This document shows, one piece after another, positions 6,498-11,464 of a DNA stretch of 11,464 nucleotides. The notes below the pieces were generated by a model that did no database searches, was not told the DNA's origin, and was given only the letters and a program-made list of their open reading frames with translations. How positions within the stretch are numbered: position 1 is the stretch's first letter; every line of letters starts with the position of its first letter. The translations under genes were made by a program, and so were the position numbers. This stretch comes from Chloroflexota bacterium (GTDB taxonomy: Bacteria > Chloroflexota > Dehalococcoidia > Bin125): positions 1 through 11,464 of the forward strand of contig JAPOXB010000110.1 of assembly GCA_026707335.1 (NCBI GenBank). Reading direction: 5' to 3'.

Positions 6498-6613
6498 GTT
6501 CGGATCAAGCAGTACGCTGTCCTAGCCGAGGATCGCTGCTGGCCGCATTTGGGCCAACAGACAGAACGCAGGAGCCCCACCGGCAATGACTCTGGCCCCG
6601 TATGATCGCGGGC
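6498..6613. promoter_or_regulatory. Divergent intergenic region with a TATGAT -10 element for the CoA-transferase
   Basis: The gap separates the cassette's first gene (minus) from the CoA-transferase (plus). TATGAT at 6601-6606 is followed by 7 nt and then ATG 6614, so transcription would start at or next to that ATG, giving a leaderless mRNA. No Shine-Dalgarno precedes either possible ATG (6602, 6614). No convincing -35 hexamer was seen. The promoter for the cassette must also lie here or inside its first codons. Confidence 0.5.
6605..6613 (+). repeat. 9-bp direct repeat ATCGCGGGC, right copy
   Basis: Second copy of the 9-mer at 4745-4753. It overlaps the end of the TATGAT element and the 7-nt spacer before ATG 6614, so if the repeat marks an insertion event, the insertion went in immediately upstream of the CoA-transferase. 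A chance match remains quite possible. Confidence 0.3.
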
Positions 6614-7798
6614 ATGACGGCTCCCGAACCGGCCGAAGCCACCGCCCTCTCCGGGATCCGCGTCGTGTCGCTGGGGCAGGTGCTGGCGGCGTCGTACTGC
6701 GCGACGCTGCTGGGCGAATTCGGCGCGGAGGTCATCAAGGTCGAGCGGCCCGGCAGCGGCGACGGACTGCGCGGCAGCATCGCCTTCCCGCAGGACAACC
6801 GCGGCCAGCTGTCGGTGACGTGCAACCTGAAATCGCCCGACGGCATCGCCGTGCTCAAGCAGCTGATCGACACCGCCGACATCCTGGTCGAGAACTTCCG
6901 TCCGGGGACGCTGGAGCGGCTCGACCTGGCGCCCGAGGGCCTGCGCGCGTCGAACCCGGGGCTGATCGTCGTGCGGATCAGCGGCTACGGGCAGACGGGG
7001 CCGTATCGCGAGCGAGCCGGCTTCGACCGTGTGGCGCTGAGCTTCGGCGGGCTCACGGCGCTGACGGGCGAGGCGGACCGCCCGCCCGTGCGCCCCGGCT
7101 ACATGATCGCCGACTACGGGGCGGGCACGTTCGCGGCGCTGGGCGCGCTGCTGGCGCTGCAGGCGCGGCAGCGCACCGGCCGCGGGCAGGACGTCGACCA
7201 GGCGCTGTACGAGGCCGTCTGGCGAATGAGCGGCACCCACGTCAGCGCGTTCGGGCAGACAGGGCGCAACCGCGAGCGTTCCGGCAACTACTTCCCCGGC
7301 GTCGTGCCGGCCGAGCAGTTCCAGACCGCCGACGGCGAATACCTGATCATCAACGCCACGACCGACCGCGTCTTCGCCCGGCTGGCGGCGGCGATCGGCC
7401 GGCCGGAACTCGCCGACGACCCCGCCTACGCCCGCGGGGCGCAGCGCCGCGAGCATCACGAGGAGCTGCACGCCATCATCCGCGCCTGGGTGGCCGAGCG
7501 CTGCTTGGCCGAGTGCCAAGCGACCTTCGACGCGCACGGCGTGCCGGCGGTCAAGCTCTACACGACCAGCGACATCGCCGCCGACCCCCACTACGCGGCA
7601 CGCGAGCAGGTCTTGGAAGTGGAGAGCGCCGATTTCGGGACGCTGCTGCAGCCGGGCGTGGTGCCGCGGCTGACGGACACGCCCGGCCGGGTGCGACGTC
7701 GCGCGCCGCTGCTGGGCGAGCACAACGGCGAGATCTACGGCCGGCTCGGGCTCGACGCGGACGCCCTGGCCGAACTGCAGGAGAGCGGCGCGATCTAG
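6614..7798 (+). CDS. CaiB/BaiF class III (family III) CoA-transferase
   Basis: A 394-residue protein from ATG 6614 (398 from ATG 6602), typical for the formyl-CoA:oxalate / carnitine CoA-transferase family, which moves CoA between a carboxylic acid and an acyl-CoA through an aspartyl-CoA thioester. Seen in order: LSGIRVVSLGQVLAASY (12-28), FGAEVIKVE (36-44), ILVENFRPGTLERL (90-103), RISGYGQTGPY (121-131), RPGYMIADYGAGTFAALGAL (160-179) with the expected catalytic Asp167, and TGRGQDVDQALYE (188-200). The C-terminal part has the usual VPAVKLYTTSDIAADPHYAAR and VVPRLTDTPGRV segments. I prefer ATG 6614 because a TATGAT hexamer lies exactly 7 nt before it. The substrate cannot be read from sequence. 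It is followed after 33 bp by a DHDPS-family gene, so the two may act on the same acid, for instance a hydroxy- or keto-acid degradation route. Confidence 0.93.
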   Translation: MTAPEPAEATALSGIRVVSLGQVLAASYCATLLGEFGAEVIKVERPGSGDGLRGSIAFPQDNRGQLSVTCNLKSPDGIAVLKQLIDTADILVENFRPGTLERLDLAPEGLRASNPGLIVVRISGYGQTGPYRERAGFDRVALSFGGLTALTGEADRPPVRPGYMIADYGAGTFAALGALLALQARQRTGRGQDVDQALYEAVWRMSGTHVSAFGQTGRNRERSGNYFPGVVPAEQFQTADGEYLIINATTDRVFARLAAAIGRPELADDPAYARGAQRREHHEELHAIIRAWVAERCLAECQATFDAHGVPAVKLYTTSDIAADPHYAAREQVLEVESADFGTLLQPGVVPRLTDTPGRVRRRAPLLGEHNGEIYGRLGLDADALAELQESGAI

Positions 7799-7831
7799 CG
7801 CCAAGCGCGCGCGCCGAACGGAGGAGGACCG

Positions 7832-8755
7832 ATGTCTCTCGACTTGACCGGACTGATGGTGGCCCAGGTGACGCCGTTCGGCGTGGGCGGCGCCGGCGTC
7901 GACCTGGACTGGCTGCCCGCCCACATCGCCTGGCTGGACGGCCAGGGCGTCTCGTCGATCCTGACGCTGGGCACCAACGGCGAGGGGCCGTCGGTGGGGC
8001 TGGCGGAGCGGCGGCGGGTCGTGGAGGCCGTGGCGGCGCAGCGCGACGCGCTGGGGGGCGGGCTGGGCGTGGTCGCGGGGGCGGGCTGCCTGGCGCTGCC
8101 CGACACGATCCGCGCCGCCAACGAGGCGCTCGACGCCGGAGCGGACGCCGTCGCCCTGCTGCCCTCGCACTTCTACGACAACACCGACGCCGCAGGGCAG
8201 GTGCACTACTTCAGCAGCGTCATCGAGGCGCTGCCGGCGCAGGCGCGGGTGCTGCTCTACAACATCCCGCCGCGCACGAAGATGGACATCGCCGACGAGG
8301 TCGTGCTGGCGCTGCTGGAGTTGTTCGGCGAGCAGGTGATCGGCATCAAGGACTCCTGCGGCGACGTCGCCCGCACGCAGCGCTACATCGACGCCACGGC
8401 CGACGTGGAGTCCTTCGTCGTGCTGGCCGGGGCCGACCACGTCCACGCCGAGCTGTACGCCGCGGGCTGCGGCGGCGGCGTCAGCGGGATGGCGAACGCC
8501 ATCCCCGCCCTGGCGATCGCCATCCAGTCGACGTTCCGGCGGGGCGGCGATGCGGGGCGGGCGCAGCGCCAACTCAACGCCGTCAAGGACATGGTGCAGT
8601 CGTTCCAGCCCGTGGGGGCCCTGAAGTCGCTGATCGGGATCACCAGCGGCCTGCCGGTTCCGCATTGCCGGCCGCCGAACCGCGATCTCTCGCCGCAGGA
8701 ATCGGCCGCGTTCGAGGAGGCGATCGGGCGATTCCTGGCGGGGGCGCCGGCCTGA
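7832..8755 (+). CDS. DHDPS-family (DapA/NanA/HOGA-type) lyase or aldolase
   Basis: A 307-residue TIM-barrel class I aldolase. The Schiff-base lysine is Lys173 in VIGIKDSCGD, the catalytic tyrosine is Tyr143 in LLYNIPPRT, and the substrate-binding loop is LGTNGEG (46-52), where DapA has GTTGE. The family condenses or cleaves pyruvate with an aldehyde or keto acid: DHDPS in lysine synthesis, N-acetylneuraminate lyase, ketodeoxygluconate and 4-hydroxy-2-oxoglutarate aldolases. Arg148 sits where DapA has its Arg138, but the Asn at position 49 is like 4-hydroxy-2-oxoglutarate aldolases (GSNGE), and no lysine-pathway gene is nearby, so a catabolic aldolase is at least as likely as DapA. A strong GGAGGAGG (7820-7827) precedes the ATG by 4 nt. 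It is probably co-transcribed with the CoA-transferase. Confidence 0.9.
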   Translation: MSLDLTGLMVAQVTPFGVGGAGVDLDWLPAHIAWLDGQGVSSILTLGTNGEGPSVGLAERRRVVEAVAAQRDALGGGLGVVAGAGCLALPDTIRAANEALDAGADAVALLPSHFYDNTDAAGQVHYFSSVIEALPAQARVLLYNIPPRTKMDIADEVVLALLELFGEQVIGIKDSCGDVARTQRYIDATADVESFVVLAGADHVHAELYAAGCGGGVSGMANAIPALAIAIQSTFRRGGDAGRAQRQLNAVKDMVQSFQPVGALKSLIGITSGLPVPHCRPPNRDLSPQESAAFEEAIGRFLAGAPA

Positions 8756-8965
8756 GTCCAGATGGAGGCCACGGCGCAGGGGGGGCATCGCCCTGGGCTG
8801 GATTCGCGGCGCGATATCGGCGCTTCCGCGGGGCTATACTGCGGTGGGACGACGGCGACCGATGCCGGGGGCGCGGGCCGTCGGCGAGTGGCGCCCCGTG
8901 CGGCGCGCGGGCCCGTCGGACCCGTGATCCACGTTGCCCCGGCAACGGTTCGGAGCGAGGCCCCA
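8756..8965 (+). promoter_or_regulatory. Intergenic region: possible weak terminator and response-regulator promoter/leader
   Basis: CAGGG (8777-8781) and CCCTG (8791-8795) can form a short hairpin after the aldolase gene, without a T-tract. TATACT at 8835-8840 is a good -10 hexamer; the 17-bp-upstream position (CGATAT) is a poor -35. Transcription from it would give a leader of about 118 nt. Within it, GGGGCGC (8868-8874) and GCGCCCC (8891-8897) make a 7-bp stem with a 16-nt loop. A 27-codon arginine-rich open frame (GTG 8844 to TGA 8925-8927) also lies in the leader, but nothing supports it as a gene. Confidence 0.4.
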
Positions 8966-9655
8966 ATGCGCATCCTCGTCGCAGATGATGAGCCCAACAT
9001 CCGCGAACTCGTTCGCCTCTACCTCTCGAAGGAGGGGTACGACCTGGAGTTCGCCAGCAACGGCCCGGAGGCGTTGGAGAAGGCGCTGCAGACGCAGCCC
9101 GACCTCGTGCTGCTCGACCTGATGATGCCGAAGCTGGACGGCTTCGAGGTCACCAAGGGCATCCGGGAGCGATCCGACGTGCCGATCCTGATGCTCACGG
9201 TGCGCAAGGAGGACACCGTCAAGGTCGCCGGGCTGGAACTGGGGGCCGACGACTACCTGACGAAGCCGTTCAACCCCAAGGAGCTCGTCGCGCGGGTCAA
9301 GGCGATCCTGCGCCGCTCCGACGGCATCCAGCGCTCCGGCACGACCGTGCAGGTGGGCACGCTGCAGCTCGACCGGCAGCGGCGCGAGGCGAGCCTGGAG
9401 GGGCGCCCCCTGACGCTGCGCACGAAGGAGTTCGACCTGCTCTTCGCGCTGGCCCAGAACGAGGGCATCGCGATGTCGCGGGAGCAACTGCTGTCGCTCG
9501 TCTGGGGCTACACGTTCAGCGGCGAGACGCGCACGGTCGACGTGCACGTCAACCACCTGCGCCAGCATCTGGCGGGCAGCGCCGTGAAGATCGAGACGCT
9601 GCGCGGCGTGGGGTACAAGCTCGTCGCCGGTCCCCGCGACGCCCCCGGCGCGTGA
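8966..9655 (+). CDS. OmpR/PhoB-family response regulator
   Basis: A 229-residue two-domain transcription factor. The receiver domain (1-115) has the acidic pair Asp7-Asp8 in LVADDEP, the phospho-acceptor Asp51 in LVLLDLMMPKLDG, the switch residue Thr78 in ILMLTVRKED and Lys100 in DDYLTKPFNPKEL. The C-terminal winged-helix DNA-binding domain (about 128-224) shows LTLRTKEFDLLFALAQNEG, SREQLLSLVWGY, RTVDVHVNHLRQHL and IETLRGVGYKL. When phosphorylated it would dimerise and bind direct-repeat promoter sites. The ATG is preceded by GAGG 6 nt upstream; the frame is open further upstream, but the receiver domain starts exactly at this ATG. The partner kinase starts 19 bp downstream. The regulon is unknown; phosphate, metal or envelope signals are all possible for this subfamily. 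Confidence 0.95.
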   Translation: MRILVADDEPNIRELVRLYLSKEGYDLEFASNGPEALEKALQTQPDLVLLDLMMPKLDGFEVTKGIRERSDVPILMLTVRKEDTVKVAGLELGADDYLTKPFNPKELVARVKAILRRSDGIQRSGTTVQVGTLQLDRQRREASLEGRPLTLRTKEFDLLFALAQNEGIAMSREQLLSLVWGYTFSGETRTVDVHVNHLRQHLAGSAVKIETLRGVGYKLVAGPRDAPGA

Positions 9656-9670
9656 GGGGCGAGCGGCCCC
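9656..9670 (+). promoter_or_regulatory. Small hairpin in the gap between response regulator and kinase
   Basis: GGGGC (9656-9660), loop GAGCG, GCCCC (9666-9670) form a 5-bp perfect stem of G-C pairs immediately after the regulator's stop codon and 4 nt before the kinase ATG. The only purine-rich ribosome-binding candidate before the kinase is inside the left arm, so the hairpin could keep kinase translation low relative to the regulator. This is inference; such short GC stems are frequent by chance at this base composition. Confidence 0.3.
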
Positions 9671-9674
9671 GACC

Positions 9675-11222
9675 ATGGCCACGGATAGCGTCCGACTCGA
9701 AGGCGCCGCGGCGGTCGCGGGGAGCGCGGAGCAGGAACGGCGCGCGCGCCGTCGCGGCGCCGGCCTGCTCTCCACGCTGCAGGCGCGCATCTACGTGACG
9801 CTGGGCTTCCTGATCCTGCTCACCCTGGGCATCGCCGGGGTCGCCTTCTTCTTCCTGCTGGGCGGCTACCAGGACCGGCTGGCGGCCTCGACGCTGCGTC
9901 AGATCGGCGGGCCGGTGTACCTCTCGGTCGTCACGCCGCCGGGCTCCGACTTCCAGGCCTTCGAGGTCAGCCGCCAGCTGGCGACCGGCGCGACCGTGGG
10001 CGGCATCCCGCTGGACCCCGACGTGCGCATCCTCTTCGTCGACGGCGACGGCGCCGTCGTCAGCGAGGCCAGCGGCTCGCCGCGCTTTCTCGGCGAGCAG
10101 CTGGACATCGACTTCAGCGGCGCAACCACGGACACCTTCATCGAGGGCCGCCTGACGGCCGGCGACGAGACCCGGCTCGACTACCTGGCGGCGGCCCTCT
10201 CCGGCGAGGCGGCGCGGCGCTTCGCGGCCGAGTTCGTCGTGCTCGCCCTGCCCGTGGAGGACCGGCAGGCGGTGCTGGGCGACCTGACGCGGCAGCTGCT
10301 CCTGGCCGGGGGCGTGGGTCTGCTGGCGGCGATCGTCGTGGGGCTGTTGCTGTCACGATCCATCTACCGCCCGCTGCAGGCGACGACGGCCGCCGCCCGC
10401 AGCGTCGCGCGGGGGCGCTTCGATCAGAAGGTCAGCGTCGAGGGCACGCGGGAGGCGCGCGACCTGGCCGAGTCCTTCAACCAGATGACCGAGGAGGTGC
10501 AGCGTCAGCAGGGGGCGCTGCGCGACTTCCTGGCCAACGCCTCGCACGACCTGCAGACGCCGCTGACCTCGATCAACGGTTTCTCGCAGGCGCTGCTGGA
10601 CGGCACCGTGGACGAGTCGGTCGCGCGGCGCAACGCCTACCGCATCATCGAGGAGGAGTCGCGGCGGCTGCTGCGCCTCGTCGAGGGGCTGCTCGACCTC
10701 TCGCGGATGGAGGCCGGCCACGTGCAGGTCGACCTCCAACCCGTCGACGTGAACGACGTGCTGGAGAACGTCGGCGAACTGTTCGTGCTGCGGGCGCAGC
10801 AGCTCGACGTGCGCCTGGAGGTGATCCCGGCCGACCTGCCGCCCGTGTCGGGCGACGTGGACCGCATGGAGCAGGTGCTGGCCAACCTCGTCGACAATGC
10901 GCTGCGGCACACGCCGCCGGGGGGCAACGTGGTGCTGAGCGCGCGCCGCGAGAGCGAGATCTCCGTGGGCATCGCCGTCTCCGATACGGGGGCCGGCATC
11001 CCCGAGGATCAGGTGCCGCACCTGTTCGATCGCTACTACCGCGCCGATCGTCCGGGATCGGAAGGGGGCACGGGGCTGGGCTTGGCCATCGCGCGGGAGC
11101 TGGTGCGCGCCCAGAAGGGCGAGATCCAGGTCGACAGCCGGCAGGGCGTCGGCACGACCTTCCGCATCCTGCTGCGCCTGCATCAACCGGCGGAGGCGGA
11201 GCCGGTGGAGCCCTTCGCGTGA
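9675..11222 (+). CDS. HAMP-containing sensor histidine kinase (class I, HisKA)
   Basis: A 515-residue membrane kinase. A basic cytoplasmic N-terminus (1-38, with RRARRRG) precedes TM1 (about 40-63) and an extracytoplasmic sensor region (about 65-205) of no recognised type. TM2 follows (about 207-226), then a HAMP linker (227-280; IYRPLQATTAAARSVARGRF), the HisKA dimerisation helix with FLANASHDLQTPLTSINGF (phospho-acceptor His291), and a HATPase domain with N-box NLVDNALRHTPPGG (404-417), G1 box DTGAGIP (437-443), F-box FDRYYRADRP (451-460) and G2 box GGTGLGLAIA (464-473). It autophosphorylates on His291 and passes phosphate to the regulator encoded 19 bp upstream. SHDLQTPL has Gln where SHELRTPL-type kinases usually have Arg; this is a common variant. 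No strong Shine-Dalgarno precedes the ATG. The last bases overlap a possible lipoprotein start (GTGA). Confidence 0.95.
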   Translation: MATDSVRLEGAAAVAGSAEQERRARRRGAGLLSTLQARIYVTLGFLILLTLGIAGVAFFFLLGGYQDRLAASTLRQIGGPVYLSVVTPPGSDFQAFEVSRQLATGATVGGIPLDPDVRILFVDGDGAVVSEASGSPRFLGEQLDIDFSGATTDTFIEGRLTAGDETRLDYLAAALSGEAARRFAAEFVVLALPVEDRQAVLGDLTRQLLLAGGVGLLAAIVVGLLLSRSIYRPLQATTAAARSVARGRFDQKVSVEGTREARDLAESFNQMTEEVQRQQGALRDFLANASHDLQTPLTSINGFSQALLDGTVDESVARRNAYRIIEEESRRLLRLVEGLLDLSRMEAGHVQVDLQPVDVNDVLENVGELFVLRAQQLDVRLEVIPADLPPVSGDVDRMEQVLANLVDNALRHTPPGGNVVLSARRESEISVGIAVSDTGAGIPEDQVPHLFDRYYRADRPGSEGGTGLGLAIARELVRAQKGEIQVDSRQGVGTTFRILLRLHQPAEAEPVEPFA

Positions 11223-11353
11223 CACGCCCAGATCGGCCGTCGCGCCCGCCCGCGCCGAGGTTCCGGCCGCGATTCGCCCTGGCCGTGGCCGCGATCACGC
11301 TGGGCGCGCTGTCGCTGGTGGGCTGCGGCGGCGACGGCGACGGTAAAGCGGAT
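11219..11353 (+). pseudogene. Lipoprotein-like N-terminus, apparently broken or not expressed
   Basis: A GTG overlapping the kinase stop (GTGA) opens a frame that reads like a lipoprotein signal peptide: a basic n-region with several Arg, hydrophobic FALAVAAITLGALSLV, then the lipobox LVGC (Cys36) and a Gly/Asp linker GGDGDGKAD. After about codon 45 the same frame stays open to the window end but becomes Arg/Pro-rich, which is just the complement of the minus-strand Fe-S gene. One other frame hits TAA at 11344. So the lipoprotein looks truncated, either by a deletion or rearrangement joining it to the neighbouring gene or by an assembly join. A chance signal-like frame is the alternative. Confidence 0.4.
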
Positions 11354-11354
11354 G

Positions 11355-11464
11355 TCAGGCGGGGGCGGCGGCCGCGACCGGGAAGCGGTCCTCGACGGCC
11401 ACGGCGGCGGGCGCCAGCTCGGCGCAGAGGCCGCACTGCACGCAGGCCGCCTCGTCGATCGCGC
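11355..11464 (-). CDS. Ferredoxin-like Fe-S protein, C-terminus (partial, runs off the right edge)
   Basis: The minus strand reads AIDEAACVQCGLCAELAP, then AAVAVEDRFPVAAAAPA and a TGA stop at 11355-11357 (35 codons visible). CxxCGxC is the [4Fe-4S] ferredoxin signature, preceded by the usual Ile-Asp and acidic residues. The position that is Cys before Pro in bacterial ferredoxin motifs (CxxCxxCxxxCP) is Ala here (CAELAP), and no later cysteine follows, so the fourth ligand must come from the missing upstream part or the site is modified. It could be a stand-alone ferredoxin or the end of a larger iron-sulfur subunit; the visible part does not decide. Confidence 0.6.
   Translation of the reverse strand, partial: AIDEAACVQCGLCAELAPAAVAVEDRFPVAAAAPA

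Noticed and set aside
4669..6613. tRNA gene, integrase or CRISPR repeats at the cassette edges
   Set aside because: I looked for cloverleaf ends, GGTTCGAATC-like arms and regularly spaced repeats and saw none.
6494..8788. A 764-codon minus-strand open frame opposite the CoA-transferase and aldolase
   Set aside because: Arg/His/Gln-rich shadow with no motifs; both sense genes have intact active sites.
8844..8927. 27-codon leader peptide upstream of the response regulator
   Set aside because: No ribosome-binding site, no attenuator-type codon run, and an Arg-rich composition typical of random GC-rich frames.
8762..8965. Upstream extension of the response regulator to 8762
   Set aside because: The extension is Gly/Arg-rich, crosses the TATACT promoter candidate, and the receiver domain begins at ATG 8966 with a GAGG upstream.

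Overview
This is a very G+C-rich bacterial window (about 75% in a sampled backbone stretch) with a conventional chromosomal backbone and one small accessory cassette. The mix of acyl-CoA enzymes (3-hydroxyacyl-CoA dehydrogenase, CaiB/BaiF CoA-transferase), a short PhoB-like two-component system, and apparently leaderless starts mixed with strong Shine-Dalgarno starts would suit a high-GC Chloroflexota (Dehalococcoidia-like) or actinobacterial genome. This is a guess from gene content; there is no rRNA or marker gene to settle it.

Layout. Positions 1-3781, minus strand: three closely spaced genes transcribed right to left, a DUF255/YyaL-type thioredoxin-fold protein (1673-3781), a phosphomannomutase/phosphoglucomutase (186-1625) and the N-terminus of a 3-hydroxyacyl-CoA dehydrogenase that runs off the left edge. 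A 161-bp divergent gap follows, then a plus-strand aquaporin-family channel (3943-4668). Positions 4763-6497, minus strand: an accessory cassette of three tightly linked genes with lower G+C: a ComF-like phosphoribosyltransferase with an unassigned N-terminal region, a minimal DprA/SLOG-fold protein overlapping it by 11 bp, and a 43-residue basic protein. Positions 6614-8755, plus: a class III CoA-transferase and a DHDPS-family lyase/aldolase, probably one operon. Positions 8966-11222, plus: an OmpR/PhoB-type response regulator and its HAMP sensor kinase. Right edge: a lipoprotein-like N-terminus that overlaps the kinase stop codon but loses sensible coding after about 45 codons, facing the C-terminus of a minus-strand Fe-S protein that leaves the window.

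The part most worth pursuing is the cassette. Canonical ComF and DprA are both DNA-uptake proteins, and a stripped-down pair of the same two folds, overlapping and carried with a tiny basic protein in a compositionally distinct insert, looks like a dedicated nucleic-acid or nucleotide-handling module, possibly a defence system. That function is inference. A second, directly visible pattern is that two genes without a Shine-Dalgarno sequence (phosphoglucomutase and CoA-transferase) each have a TAnnnT hexamer exactly 7 nt before the start codon, as expected for leaderless transcripts.
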